In this document: positions 46,072 to 59,146 of the stretch, piece after piece | How the letters are laid out: each line of letters opens with the position of its first letter | Numbering within the stretch: position 1 is the first letter of the stretch | Source: Chiridota heheva | Lineage: Eukaryota > Echinodermata > Holothuroidea > Apodida > Chiridotidae | Assembly: GCA_020152595.1 (NCBI GenBank) | Contig: JAIGNY010003010.1 | Location: 310,001 to 374,000 of the forward strand | DNA length: 64,000 bases | Direction of reading: 5' to 3' | Made by a program: the position numbers and the translations under genes | The notes under the pieces: model-generated | Seen by the model: only the letters and a program-made list of their open reading frames with translations | The model's database searches: none | What the model was told of the DNA's origin: nothing

Positions 46072-47530
46072 TGTAGTCAGGTAGCACTGCACTAGCAGTA
46101 CTGTAGTAGCCATGCTCAACTGCAATCTGTAGTGTAGGCCTACTCTGATTAAGTAACTATTTATGTTAAGTTATTGTGTACAAATTCAAATTGTCCTTAA
46201 ATTCAATTTCTATCTTGAATTCGAATTCTTAAGTATTGCTTAAAGGAAATTTACTTTTATTTAGCCTAGATTAAGATTTTCCAAATTAAAAAAGCACAAT
46301 CTGTGATGCTGTTTTAAGCATCGCCAAGGTCCAGGGCCTGTTTTTTTTTTTTTTTTTGAAGGGAAGTGGGGGTTGGGAGTTATCAATTCTCGATCAACTG
46401 AGCATGGCTGGTACACTGTATGTACCATCATGATTTTTCTTGATCTATGCATATGATTTGTAAATACTATCATTGCTGAAAGAAAATTGAGTTTTGATTA
46501 AATAAACTTTACTTTTTAGCAATTACTGTGCAGCTATTTAGGGCTTATCATATTTTAGGAGAGTTAAACATTTCTTGATGAACTGAACATATTGCAGAAA
46601 TGCCTACACTGCTACTGTGTTTTTTTGTAACTTTAAACTTTCATCACAATCACTTGCAGCCACCTTGGCTTATGGCCTGTTATTTATTTTTGTTTTCATG
46701 CAAGTTCCAGAGTTTTTATTTATTGATCTACCGAACATTGCAAGTACACTGTTATTGCCTGTGTACCATCATGAATTGTCTTGATCTATGTGTATAATTT
46801 GTTTAGTAATGATATTGCTGAGAAAACTTACCTTTTGATTAAATATATAAAACAAAATATTTTATCACATTTTTTATTTTTTTATTTTTCATAAATACTT
46901 TAAAAAATTGATTAAAATTCATGATTAATTAATTCATTAACAGTTAAATAGTAGTTAAATGTTTGTATTATATTAAGATTTTAATGGAAATATTACAAGT
47001 CCATTCAAATTAGTTTTAATCAAATTAAATGCATCTAGTTTTGAATAATGTCATAGTAAATAAATAATCCAAAATGTGTGGAATTCTAATTAATTTTACA
47101 TGATTATTAATGAACTTTTTAATTACATGTTTGTTTGTCTTGTTAATTAAAATATACACACAGTTAAGCTAGAAACTTACAAATGTCCACTTTATTATTT
47201 ATTTGAAGCACACTGAATGAAATTCAGATTTGCACACTTTGACCCAATCAGTGAATTGTCTCACTTTTTGTCAATGTTTATTAATTATTTAGGTCTTTAA
47301 TTAGACTCCCTTTGTTTATTATGTCCTTAAATGCTAATTCTATACATGGCTCAACCATTTGCTAAAAACACAGCTTATTTAGTTTCAAAACTGCATTTAA
47401 CTCAAATTGAGCAAATTATGCATATGTTCTGCTTTTTGCAAATTTAGTGTATGTTATGGTTTGTTTACACTTTAACTATGTGAAGTAAGTATTTAACGAT
47501 GTCATATTACCAATCATTTATCATTTTAAG
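46072..47530. other. AT-rich intron-like spacer
   Basis: No exons were recognised. It becomes extremely AT-rich with many TTAATTAA-like words at 46850-47180. It contains two CATGATTTTTCTTGATCTATG/CATGAATTGTCTTGATCTATG relatives (46430, 46770), a diverged local duplication of about 340 bp spacing. Confidence 0.4.
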
Positions 47531-47689
47531 TTGGAAGAGAATATTGTACAGAACAAGAAAATACTTGATAGCAGTGGTAAAGTAACATGTCCAAACATTT
47601 ATTATGCTTTCAAAATGCCTGATTCTTCAAAATTGAGCAAAAGTTGGCCAAATCTGGTTGTCATGGAAACAATCATCAACAACTTAGAG
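47531..47689 (+). CDS. CCDC33-like exon (53 codons)
   Basis: Acceptor ATCATTTTAAG and donor GAG|GTAAAC bound exactly 53 codons in phase 0: LEENIVQNKKILDSSGKVTC, then a segment with PNIYYAFKMPDSS and ending VVMETIINNLE. The remaining frames contain stops. Codon composition is clearly protein-like against very AT-rich flanks. It is the first exon of the consistently phased set. I assign it to the CCDC33-like protein by linkage. This part may belong to a C2-type or otherwise uncharacterised region. Confidence 0.68.
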
Positions 47690-47879
47690 GTAAACAGATT
47701 TAAGCTAAAAATTAGTAGACTTCAAGAAAATCTTTTAATTACATTTAAAAAGATCAAATATGACAAAAATAAAAATGCTTTTAAAATAAAACCAGTCAGT
47801 TGGTTTTTGCACTGCCATGGGTTGAACTATAACATCATTGATGTCTAGTTTACTCTTTAAATTATTTTTCTCAAACTTT

Positions 47880-48158
47880 CTTCAGGTGGTTTATACTTCC
47901 TAGATCAGTTTTACTACTTTTTTGACACATCCCATGGTTTTTAAGCCACAAAACTGCAGGACAAATATGATAGAATACATCAAGATTTTGAGGAATCTGA
48001 GGCTATGACATCACAATTAGTCTGATTTCAGTTGTTTCTACACAAATTATATCAAACTTTAAACTTTGATATCTCTGTAATGCAATAACTTTTTTGTTTC
48101 TTTTGAAGTCCTCTTTCATATAAGATAGACTTGCTTGACCACTGAACTAATCATTTAA
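47880..48158. mobile_element. Family-A MITE, half copy in reverse
   Basis: Contains GAGGAATCTGAGGCTATGAC, TTTGAAGTCCTCTTTCATAT, then CTTGACCACTGAACTAATCA ending TTTAA. It is the reverse complement of the left half of the full element at 6008. It sits in the 867-bp intron between the exons at 47531 and 48557. Confidence 0.68.
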
Positions 48159-48556
48159 GTAGAAATTTAGTGAGCATCATCAATCACACACTGTTTATTA
48201 TCATAAAAACTTGCCTAATTCTCAGTTATTTAAAAAGAAAACTCTATTGCTGCTCAAATTTTATTAGGAAATTGCAAGATTCAAATGCTTTTGCTTACAA
48301 TTTACTAAATCACCCCAACACTTAAAAAACACAAAAGACTTACAAAAGAAAATACCAAGCTCGCCCTGTAATACATCACAAAATTTGCATAAAATATGCA
48401 AATTGATGCCTGAGATTTAAAGACATTGTAAAATGGTGAATGTTTAACTGATTTTGATGACATTTTTTGCTACTTAAATGGTTTTTAATACATTTTAAAG
48501 CAATATAGCTAATGTTGCCTCTATACCTTTAAATTTCCTGACTTTTGGATTTGCAG

Positions 48557-48666
48557 ACACTTAAAACATCAATATCAACAACCTCACCAGAAACTTTACT
48601 CAGCTTGGAATCATTCTTTGGCCATGAGGTCACTGGCCTGGACTTACTGCCTCTGCCATGCCGACA
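48557..48666 (+). CDS. CCDC33-like exon (110 bp)
   Basis: Acceptor TTTGGATTTGCAG is followed by phase-0 TLKTSISTTSPETLLSLESF then FGHEVTGLDLLPLPCR and two bases before GTAAAT. The join with the previous exon keeps the frame (…NNLE|TLK…). Without splicing, the frame stops two codons further. Serine/threonine-rich then leucine-rich, possibly a linker ahead of the coiled-coil part. Confidence 0.65.
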
Positions 48667-48905
48667 GTAAATAATCCACAAGTAGCTCAGGAAGCTTTAT
48701 GCATTCTGTGAGTATAATTTGGGTTACATTGTTGAATACCGTGTCAATGTAATAAGCACCTGGGGTGCTTACGAAAATATAATTGCACCACTTTTTAGGC
48801 TGGACGTTCCTTGTACCCAATAAGCGCCCATGTTTCGGGTCGCGTACAGTGTGCTATTCGATCACTGCATTGCGGAATTGGTTCTATACTAGCCTCACAA
48901 TAACC

Positions 48906-49173
48906 CATGACTTGTTCTTTTCCTTAAAAATTTGTTCCAGTAAATTATGACCTCAAACTTACTGTAGCAAACAATGAGACCACTTATCTTACTTAAAATA
49001 AATGCTCAACCAGGAGAACGAACACAACAGGGCCATTAATAAGGGAATTTGATTCTACTGAATTACTTGTGCTTTTCAGAAAAAAGAAAATTAAGAGAAA
49101 AAGTCTGACCCGACCTGCTTATTTATCAGGTCGGGTCTAACTGTTTGAAATTTTAAGGAGCAAACAACTAATG
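48906..49173. mobile_element. Family-C MITE
   Basis: From CATGACTTGTTCTTTTCC to AAACAACTAATG with the CCCGACCTGCTTATTTATCA-GGTCGGGT hairpin. It has a diverged segment near 49010-49070 relative to the copy at 45807. It lies in the 8.8-kb intron of the CCDC33-like gene. Confidence 0.72.
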
Positions 49174-49704
49174 CGGGCCACCACAAGAACATTGTGAGTG
49201 TCAGATGCAAAATAAGCAAATAATGTAACAAAAATTATTTGAAGCCTTTAAATTTATCAAATAAATTATGTTATCAGTCAAAAAATATTGGGTGGGCAGT
49301 TATAAGAACAGGGGTGCTTAATACTTTGAATATGGTATTCAAAATACTAATGATAATGATTATGTTTCTTGTAAGATTTTTTCTCCATTTTTTCAAAAAA
49401 AAATTTAAACAGGTAATTTACTTATCTTGTACAATTTCTAGGGTTGCATTAGAGTGCAGTATGGCTGTAATTCCTGGGTAAAAGGGGAGGGGGGAGGAAG
49501 AATTTGTTCCCTACTTTACAACAGAAAGAATATATAATGTTTTGAAAAACTCTGCCCCCCTACTTTCTGGAAGAAAAGTATAGTGCCATGTCCCCCACCC
49601 ACCCCCCTTTTCCCACATGCACACACTTTGTGAAGGAGAATTATGGCCCTGCATTAGAGTGTTGAGTGGGTGTGGTGAATGGATGTGCATATGAAAGGAT
49701 TTTG

Positions 49705-49890
49705 CGTATTGGGTGTATGCGGAGCTTGGAAAAAATCTACAGTTCCTGCGGTTAAAAATCGGAAATACATGGGAAGAAAAAAAAACCATTCATTGTAAAA
49801 AAAAAGTTCTTGAGTATACAACAGTATATGTGGTAAATACATGCTCTAAAAATGTCCCCCATGTAAATGTGTGATGAAAAGTATATCTTG
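49705..49890 (+). repeat. Dispersed repeat, copy 1 (second at 61215)
   Basis: CGGAGCTTGGAAAAAATCTA, then GAGTATACAACAGTATATGT and GTGTGATGAAAAGTATAT. The same order occurs at 61215-61403. No ends or coding capacity were resolved. Confidence 0.6.
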
Positions 49891-50439
49891 TTAAATTATC
49901 TTATGAATGATGAAAATATTTGTATTTATACAAATTATTGCTGGAGGTGCCTGAAGTGTACTTCCTTGACTCCATTGGGAAAGTTTTATGGAATTTTCCA
50001 GGAGTTCTATTGATTTTCTCTCTCTGAAAGGAAAGTAAACTGCTTTTAGCCAACCAAAATAAGAAAATTGCCAGTTAAATAGTAAGACAAGTATTGTCAG
50101 TATGAAAGATTTAGATATTGTTTTCTCTGAAAAATTGTTGCGAGGGGGTGAAAGTATACTTTCTGTGAATCCAGGGGATATTCCCCCAATTCCACAGGTA
50201 TCTCCTTTTCGATTGGGAATTTATTATTTTTAGCTAATACATGTTAATCTCCAAACAGCTTTGGTTTTGACATCAGCTAGCTCCAGCTGAATTTACACAT
50301 TTTAAAGGAAAATAAGTTGGTCTTTTGGATTGGGGGCATGGCCTCATAAAACAAACATGTGTGAAAGCCTTACTTATTGTTTATGCAGTGGACAAATGGC
50401 CTTTTCACATACCCTCATCAAGCGTTCACCTTTTTTTAC

Positions 50440-50945
50440 CTTTTCATAAATTTTTAGGTCAAAATTCACCTAACAGCAATACGTTTTAGATAAAGATTCA
50501 CCTCTGCCCAAAAACGTTTGGGTCAAGATTCACCATGGCCAAAAAAATTGGCTCAAGATTCACCTTGGTTAATTTTTTAAATTCACCATAGAGAAGAAAT
50601 GATTTTTGGTTATTTTTTGACTGTTTAATCAGTCAATGTATTATCATAATGTACTGTTCTGTTGTTCCCCATTATCTTCTTGTATGATAGAATGAAATCT
50701 GTTGGAAATAGTATAACTTAAGCAATAATTATTTTTCAGTTTGACAGAAATTGACGCTGATTCACCGTTAATGATTTGATTTCAGCGCATTTCTATCATT
50801 TAGACTGATGAATTTGGCAAGGATTCACCCATCTGCAATAGTTTTTAGGCAAAGATTCACTTGACTTAAAAAAATTTAGTTCAAGATTCACAGCACCCAA
50901 AAATATTTTAGGTCAAGATTCACCCAAACTTCAAAATTTTGACCT
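50440..50945 (-). repeat. Degenerate TCAAGATTCACC repeat
   Basis: Short units around TTTAGGTCAAGATTCACC recur every 35-45 bp at 50455-50590 and again at 50815-50935, separated by unrelated AT-rich DNA. Likely a decayed minisatellite. Confidence 0.6.
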
Positions 50946-50949
50946 GAAG

Positions 50950-52160
50950 ATTTGACATTGTAACAACGCCTAATCTTGAACGTGCCTTGAGGAAGGAAAA
51001 GGAAGGGGGAGGGCTGTGAAGATGACGTTTAACTGCTGCATTAGTTTCACCAAAGATGTGTTCGTAACTTCGTACATCCTTGGTTTCACATCATATGATT
51101 GGCACATTTTGAAATAATTGAAAGAAAGGATGTACAATGTTAGAGTATAATCAATGGGAATATTGCAAAGAATAAATTGCTTCTAAAATACTATTAAATG
51201 ACAGTAAACCATAAATATATTTTTTATGCAAAACTTGACTTGAAAATGGCAACTCCCCATTTCATCTTCCTTTGATATCATCTTTACTACTCTTTCAAAC
51301 ATTTTTGTGATAAAGTTGAGCTTCAACATCATTGATGTTTTGGTTTGTAATAAACTTATAGTTGATGTATGAATTCAAAGTTAATTGTAAGAGTGTATTG
51401 ACGTTATGCTGCTCATATGAACTATTGCACAACTTTGTACAATTCCTTTTCAGTATATTTTAAATCAATCTCTTGTTGTTGTTACCTATCCTTATACCTT
51501 TAAATAATCAATTTTAGTGTATGATCATAATGGTACAAAAGAAAGTATCATGGATGGTTTTTTTTCTTGACTCACATAGTCATGTTCTACTTCTGGACAG
51601 CTGTTTTTTTGTATGATTTCTTTAAAATTATGGAATATATACAGGGGAATTTCCCCCCGTTCCCCACGAGATCGCTTTTCCCCCTCTCCCACTTGCCCCC
51701 AGAAAAATTTGTACAGTGACAAATTTTGTCCGATTTATAGGATTTTGCCCCCATGAGACAAATTTGCCCCTTGCTTGTGCCCCAAGACCTAAGTCATGTG
51801 CCGCCACTGAATATATCCAGTACAATGAGTAGATATCAGATTTTATTCATCTTTTATTAGTTGCTCTTGATTGGCGATTAATTCACTAAACGTTTAATTG
51901 CCAAAATTTGTCAGTGTTTAGCGATTAATCACAACTTTCTAGAGTACTCTTTAGTTTCTTTTGCCTTCTTTACCTTAGCTGCAGCCTGCAGTATCATTGA
52001 TCAAAAATTTAAGATTAATGCATTTGTAAATGAAGAATAAGCCAGATTAAAAACGGAAATGGCATAAATCTACAGTGGTAGCAGAAGACATTTTCCAATG
52101 GGCATGGGACAAAATATTTTCAATGTTCTGAACTAAATTCCTCACTATCCTAACTCTAAC
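50950..52160. other. Intron-like spacer, no gene seen
   Basis: No exons were recognised. It includes the C-rich repeat end CCCCCGTTCCCCACGAG near 51650 and CATGTGCCGCCACTG near 51797, a reversed form of the CAGTGGCG-type repeat end. Confidence 0.35.
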
Positions 52161-52164
52161 ACCA

Positions 52165-52315
52165 TAATTTATCAACCCCATTATTTATTACAACCATTAT
52201 TTATTAATACCATTATTTATTAACACCATTATTTATTATTTATTAACACCATCATTTATTAATGCAATTATTTATTAATGCCATTATTTATTAACACCAT
52301 CATTTATTAAAACCC
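52165..52315 (+). repeat. ~17-bp AT-rich tandem repeat
   Basis: About eight copies of TTATTTATTAACACCAT. Degenerate edges. Confidence 0.85.
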
Positions 52316-54400
52316 TCTTGGCACATTTGACTCTGACTGTCGCGGTGCCGTTAAACATCAACAAATTAAACCAAACCTAAATTCAGAGTTATTGTGAGAA
52401 TTAGAACGCCTGAGAAAAATATAAATGAAGGCCCCTTTTGAATTAATTTCATAAGTTATAGGGAATTTCTGACTAGGAGGACAATTTGCCCCTATACTCC
52501 TTCCTCCTATGGTTACTCTACTGACTCTTTTATTCCTCTGTGTGAACAATATTAGAGGCCACATTCAACATTAACCAAAACCAATTTGTTGTAATACTCT
52601 GAGATAAAACAGAAAATTGTCATTACAATTTGCTTAATTTCTAAGATACAACACAACCTCAGAAACTGGATTTATAAATATATTGAAGTTGGTAAATGTC
52701 ATGCTCAGACAATAAAAGCAGACTGAATGAGATATGTAAATGGTTATCTTCACAATGAGATCTTTCTGCATTCATTCATTAAACCTAAGATTTCGAGCAT
52801 CAAGCTCATTGTTCACTCTCATCAAAAGAATCAAATCCCATGCTTTACCAAATAGACCAATCCAATGTAAATAAACCCAGTTCCCATGACAACAGCTTAT
52901 TATCTCTCTGTGTCAGAAAATTTGTTTGAGTTGAAGGAGCAGGGACAGGGTTGAGGCAAGTTTGACCTGTGTGCAGAATCTGATTTTGTTTGGGGAATTG
53001 TTCAAATAGAACAGATTATCTGTACTGTCAGATGGGAATACTCCTGGTTGTATTTGGCTTTATGTGAAGTAAGAGCATCAGGTGGTGTTCGGATTTTAAA
53101 CTGTTGTGATTTGATCAGATATTGGAGTGTAATTGATTATGGTAAGGCTTTTGATGGATTGAGCACTTATTTCATTGTTTTAATATTGTTATTGGATGTT
53201 ATAGCTTAAACTTGTTTTTACATTAAAAGTGAGTTTTATTTTGTGCACTTTCTGACTTGTACTTTCAGTGTATTTGCATCAAGTCTGTGGATTTGATATT
53301 GTTTGTGAAATACAAGGAATTATTTACAAAAATATATCTGAACTTGTGGTCAAATTGTGTCACTATGTCTGACATGTGTTAAAACTGTGACTTGGAAGGT
53401 CCAGGGCCATAAATCCCAGGGGTGAGGGGGGGAGGGGAAGGGTTTTCCAATCTTATATGTCAATGATAATTATGGGAGTCTTTTTCTGCTAGAAATTCGA
53501 TTGGGGTATACCATGCCATGGAAAAGTCTCAAAAACGTTTGGTCATAGTGCTGCACCACCTATGGCTCTAAGATATTTTAGTTGGAGGGGCAAACATGAT
53601 TGGGGGCAGGAGGGGGATGGGTGGGGTGGGGAGGGGGAAGGCAAAATAGGAACATCTTTTTCATAAAAAACAATAATTAGCAAATCTTTGGAGACAAGTA
53701 CACCCAGGGTCGTAGCTAGGGTACTCTGGTTGAGGGGGTGTGTGGTCCAAATTCCTGACAAATTGTATGTATGTTAGCTGGCGCCAGCAGCGTCAGTGCA
53801 AGCATATAGTGCAAAGCTTAGTGGTGTGGGGCTCTAGGGGCTCACCTAAGGGCCCCTAGTGAGGTCCAGGGGCAAAAGCTCTGCGATTTTAGGTTATTTG
53901 GAGGGGTACATTTTGAACAGAATTAGCATAGAATGTTTGTTCTTGAGTCACCTTTGTGGAAAGAGCTACCCATCTAAGATTCTTTCTGGCTTCACAAATG
54001 AGAAGTCGCAAACTAGATAGGATTTTACCATATTCTTTGCTAAACACTTTCTTTATTAATGTAAAATCCGCAATACCCTTCCTAATTTAATTGGTTTTAA
54101 TAAGTATATATGAAATTAACCCATCAGACTTTCTCACCTCACATTTTACTAGTCCAACTGAACTTTCCACAAGTCTGTTTCTTCATGTCTCACATAAACA
54201 TACTAGAGTAATTCTTATTACAATACTAGCCCAATGTGTTTAAATGATTGAAATTGTGCTAGCCCATACGTAAAATCAACTAGCTCCAAGCTAGTGAAGT
54301 TATGCTAATTTCTTGCCCTGGGGGTGTGTTTCCACAGTAAAATTTTCCAATTCCACATGAATTATAGGGATGTATATAAGATTTGTGTATCACGGCAGGG
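52316..54400. other. Intron-like spacer, no gene seen
   Basis: Contains purine/G-rich patches at 53415-53445 and 53590-53640 and the dispersed end CCCAGGGTCGTAGCTAGGG at 53703. No exons were recognised. Confidence 0.35.
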
Positions 54401-55000
54401 ACGGAGCAAGGGGGGAGGCTGGGTGGGCCATGACCCCACCCTGAGAATTTTTCAATGATACTTTTCTTCATTTTTTGGTAAATTTGCTTTAATGTTTGGA
54501 AAATTTTCTTAAATTTTGGGCAGTTTTCCTTTGATTTTCGGTAAATTTTCTTCATTTTGGTAAATTTCATTCATTGTTTGTGAAATAACTTTTAATCTTT
54601 GAGAAATTTCCTTCATTCTCATGTAACTTTTGAAAAAGTTCCTTCATTTTAGGACAATTGTTCTTCGAATTTTGGTAAATTTTCTTCAATGTTTGGAAAA
54701 TTTCCTTCATTTTTGGGCAGTTTTCCTTTGATTTTCAGTAAATTTTCTATAAAAAATGTCTTCAATTTATTTCAATTTTTGGTAAATTTTCTTCATTTTG
54801 GAGCAATTTTGCTTCCACTTTGAGGTTTCTTTAATTTTTGGGAAATTTCTTCATATTTTTGCAATTGTTTATTGTGATTTTTGTGAAATTTTCATCAATT
54901 ATTGGCAAATGTTGCCAATTTTACTAAAATTTCCAATGATTTTACCAAAATTTCCTTCAACTTTTTGTTAATAATTTCCCCATCTAGAAAAAACCTTTCA
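54400..55000 (-). repeat. Degenerate GAAAATTTCC family, reverse orientation
   Basis: The repeat end GGGACGGAGCAAGGGGGGAG leads into TTTTCGGTAAATTTTCTTCA-type units of 20-40 bp. It is related to the tracts at 18180, 22320 and 23870. Confidence 0.55.
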
Positions 55001-56330
55001 GGGAGGACCTTTCTCTCTGCTTTGTACTAATAAGACTATGCACCCTTGTCCCAATATGTTTCATTAATCATGTCAAAATCGTTCATAAAACACTTTATCA
55101 CATCAACCCTGGTTTGGTTTGGCTTGGCTCCCCTGACACTTTATCCTGTACATTGGGATTGGTGGGAGGTGTGAACGCACCTGTCGCACCTCCTCCCTAC
55201 AGGCCTGTATTTCCTCTCTGATGGGAACAAATTGTTGCTATGCCACCGTTCACATAAACATGAATTTGCTAAGTGCTATTTGAGATTTAACTTTGTATAT
55301 GGTTTAGGAATCCCAGAAAACAGTCTTTTGATGTTGAAAGGAAAATTGATGGGAGATTTCATGGAACTTGAAGGTGACTTCGCAATGAGCAGAAATGTTT
55401 GATGGAAACTTAGTGCAATATTATGGAAATTGTTGAAGTTCCTCACCCCCCCCCCCCTCCCCTTATCCACCCCCTCCTCTGAGGTGATCCTTCATATGCC
55501 CATACTTATGCATTTTACATATATTTAAAATTCTTTAAAGTTTGATCGTCCATATTTGAAAACATTTATTTTCAAAATGTAAAGATTCGTACATTTACAG
55601 CTTGATGCACTCTAACATGCAATAGCTTAGCTATAGGGAAGGGGCCAAGGTAAGGGGGAATTTCACTCCCTGTCTGTATATTTACAACAACAAAAAATGA
55701 ATTAGTGAAGACAAATATAGGTTCAATTTGAAGTGAAAAGGGTCAAAAATTAAACTTTTGGTCATAATTCGGAAAATTTTATTTCACGATTTGTCAAGAT
55801 CAGAGAATTTATGTTCTTGATTTGGTCAAATCAGAAAGTTCTGAAGTTTGGCGGAATTTAGTAGATTAAGATTTCATTGAAAAACAAGAAATGAGTCAAA
55901 AGGTGCAGATCATGATTATAAAGAATTTGACATCTGCAACTCCCCCTGTTCCTCTACTTTCCCATTAAAAAAAATACTCTTCCTTTGCCACTGCTCTCAC
56001 AAACATGAATTTGCTATATGCTATAAGAGCTTTAACTTTATGCTTATGAATCCTGGCAGTCCTTTGATGTTTAAATGAAAACTTCTCTTTAGTATCACCA
56101 TTGTTGGGTAGTAAAAATGATCGATCAATATTTTGTCAAACTGAAGTTAATTAACGTCATTATTAGAGGATTGGTGGCTTCATACCTTTTGATTGCTTTT
56201 CTTAATAAACTTTTTCTTTCAAAGAAATAATGATGATCGTGTGGGATGAATTGGAGTTTTGAGTAATTGTGATTTTATTTAAATGTACTTGCACATAGTA
56301 TATAGGTGTATTTCATGTAAGAGTTGCAGT
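55001..56330. other. Repeat-derived spacer, no gene seen
   Basis: Two diverged copies of CATAAACATGAATTTGCTAA / CACAAACATGAATTTGCTAT (55252 and 55998), each followed by matching TTTAACTTT and TTTGATGTT blocks, show a partial local duplication with ~745-bp spacing. The typical repeat end CCCTCCTCTGAGGTGATCCTTC lies near 55470. No exons were found. Confidence 0.4.
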
Positions 56331-56334
56331 TGTG

Positions 56335-57120
56335 GATACTAGCCACCGTTTTTACTAGCTGCCGTTTTGGATACTAGCCGTTTTGGACATTAGCCGTTTT
56401 GGATACTAAGCCATTTTGGATACTAGCCGTTTTGGGTACTAAGCCATTTTGGATACTAAGCCGTTTTGGATACTAGCCGTTTTGGATACTAGCCGTTTTG
56501 AATACTAGCCGTTTTGAATACTAGCCATTTTGGATACTAGCCGTTTTGGATACTAGCCGCTTGGGATACTAGCCGCTTGGGATACTAGCCATTTTGGATA
56601 CTAAGCCGTTTTGGATATACTGGCAGCTTTGGATACTAGCCATTTTGGATACTAAGCCGTTTTGGATATACTAGCCGTTTTGGATACTAGCCGTTTTGGA
56701 TATACTAGCCGTTTTGGATATACTAGCCGTTTTGGATATACTAGCTGTTTTGGATATACTAGCTGTTTTGGATATACTAGCCGTTTTGGATATACCCGCC
56801 GTTTTGGATATACGCGCCGTTTTGGATATACTCCCCGTTTTGGATATACTCCCCGTTTTGGATATACCCCCCGTTTTGGATATACGAGCTGTTTGGATAT
56901 ACGAGCCGTTTTGGATATACGAGCCGTTTTGGATATACGAGCCGTTTTGGATATACGCGCCGTTTTGGATATACTCGCTGTTTTGGATATACTCGCCATT
57001 TTGGAGGCTCACCGTTTTGGATATACTCGTCGTTTTGGATATACTCGTCGTTTTGGATATACTCGCCTTTTTGGATACTAGCCATTTTGGATACTCGCCG
57101 TTTTGGATATACGAGCTGTT
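56335..57120 (+). repeat. 15- to 18-bp minisatellite (GTTTTGGATAC type)
   Basis: The left half (56335-56690) has 15-17-bp units such as GCCGTTTTGGATACTA. The right half (56690-57115) has a regular 18-bp unit (GCCGTTTTGGATATACTA) with a TA added. Variants ACTAGCC, ACCCGCC, ACGCGCC, ACTCCCC and ACGAGCC appear in small runs. The 18-bp part leaves several frames open and gives spurious ORFs up to 174 codons. Confidence 0.95.
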
Positions 57121-57450
57121 TTGTTTGATTAATTTTATTTGATGCTCGAGCCATGTGCCTACAGTAGAACTTACACTTATGGGAAATATCATCATGTGTT
57201 TCTCAAAAATTAACAGATTTCCTGCTAGGCAGCATGGTTTTTATGGAAATTTAATATACAAAGTACAATATTCTGCTTGTAACCGAGAAAGTTTGTGGGT
57301 CTTGTCCCCTGAGAGGTTACCCTTCTTATGCTCCTGAACTAAATAGAAATTAAATTAGAGTCGAATATACCTGATTACATTTTGTAATCGTACATAATGC
57401 ATTGATTCTGATTTTAATCATTTTTCTTTTCAACATCTTTGTTTTTCAAG

Positions 57451-57490
57451 AGACATGGCTGACATATACTACAGACCACACTCATCAGAG
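57451..57490 (+). CDS. CCDC33-like micro-exon (40 bp)
   Basis: Acceptor TTTGTTTTTCAAG is followed by one base, 13 codons (DMADIYYRPHSSE) and a GTGATT donor. The single leading base completes the codon carried over from the exon ending at 48666, giving Q, and the exon closes in phase 0 as the next one needs. Short, so support rests on splice sites and phase on both sides. Confidence 0.55.
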
Positions 57491-57494
57491 GTGA

Positions 57495-58035
57495 TTTATG
57501 TCATCTTTATTTGCATCTTGCTTGTAAAGTACATGTAGTTAGCTCTGTCATGTATATTTATATTCTCAAGTCACAATCACTGTATCACTTGCACCTGTGT
57601 TCCAAGTCACTATCACTCTTGCACTTGCACTTATGATCCAAGCAGGGCTGTATAATTCCCAGGAAGACAGGTGACACCCCCCCCTTCTACCTTTCTGTAA
57701 AATTGTAAAAATTCAGTACATTTTGCAGGTATGTGAGACTTCAGCTATTTAGCTGATTTCAGCTATTTTCCAAGCTAAATTCACCTATTTTCTGCATAAT
57801 TGACAATACTTACCTATTTTGATGAGAAAATTGATCAATTTCAGCAACTTTTATCAATTTCATCACTCACATTTTTGATTTGGAAACACATTTGTCCCTT
57901 ATCTCCCACTGTTTGGATGAGAACCCATGTCCCTCCCACTTTCTGGATGAGAATTACAACCCTGGATCCAAGTAAGTATCATTGTAAGATTTCAATTGAG
58001 TATTTGCATTGTCATGACCTCTGCATGAAGTTCCC
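57495..58035. other. Intron, no gene seen
   Basis: CAAGTCAC/TATCACT-rich short duplications at 57570-57630, and TTCAGCTATTT repeats at 57730-57790. No exons were recognised. Confidence 0.35.
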
Positions 58036-58039
58036 ATGA

Positions 58040-58272
58040 TAACAGACAAACTTACCTTAAATTGTCCCTACCCCTCCATTTGCACCCTTCCCCTGTTCCA
58101 ATTAGTCCCAAATTTTAATAATTTCTACATGAAACAGTAACAAAACCACACACCAAATTTAATCCAAATCCAATCATCAGTTCTGGAAAAATCTTGATGG
58201 CAGACAAACAAACAGACAGACAAACACAGGTGAATACATAACCTCCGTCCAACTTCATTGGCGGAGGTAATA
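58040..58272. repeat. Dispersed repeat, copy 3
   Basis: CCCCTGTTCCAATTAGTCCC, AACAAAACCACACACCAAAT, CAATCATCAGTTCTGG, then CTCCGTCCAACTTCATTGGC and GGAGGTAATAAG. Same order as the copies at 32073 and 40930. The right end is best preserved here. Confidence 0.7.
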
Positions 58273-58949
58273 AGCAAAGAATATAGCAAAACAAATTAAT
58301 CAAATGAATTATGTTATCAGTCAAAAAATGTTGGCGCTTATTAGAGCTCTGAATATGTTAAAAACGATATATTATTACTTCCAGTGATTAAACTTGATAA
58401 TTCATGCATCAATATAATAGTTCACATTTGCACTCAAAATTAACACTATCTACCATAGATCTGGCCTGGTGTCTTAATATCATTCTCATTGACTTACCGT
58501 TACAGTGAATGACATAATGTACAAAATGGCAGCTTCCATAGCTCATGGTTAATAAAATAATTCAACTTTAAGGGGTATTAGAATACCTTAAAAGTTGGGT
58601 GAGGGAGGGGGGGGGGGTGGGCACTTCATACTAAAAGTAGTAGGTGTGTGCAGCCCACCAATTGAAAAACATACCCGCAGTATGACAGATGTTTTGGTAA
58701 CTGCGTTATGAAATTATACAACTTTGATACCTGGAGTGTGAAAGAAGTCAATTTGAATACCTGTAGTATGAGTATTCAACACAGATTTGTAAAAATGGAC
58801 CAGCAATACAAATTGAACAGAGTAATTTGTTTGAACCTGCACTACAAAAATGATAAAAAAAAGTAACTTTTCTTCACTATAAAAAAAAAAAAAAAAATGA
58901 AAAGAACACCTGCACTAAAAAAAATGATGCAAAAAGGCAATTTCTGGGA

Positions 58950-59146
<197 letters not shown>

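Noticed and set aside
56652-57195. Ser/Lys/Ile-rich ORFs of 115-174 codons
   Set aside because: Artefact of the 18-bp GTTTTGGATATACTAGCC array.
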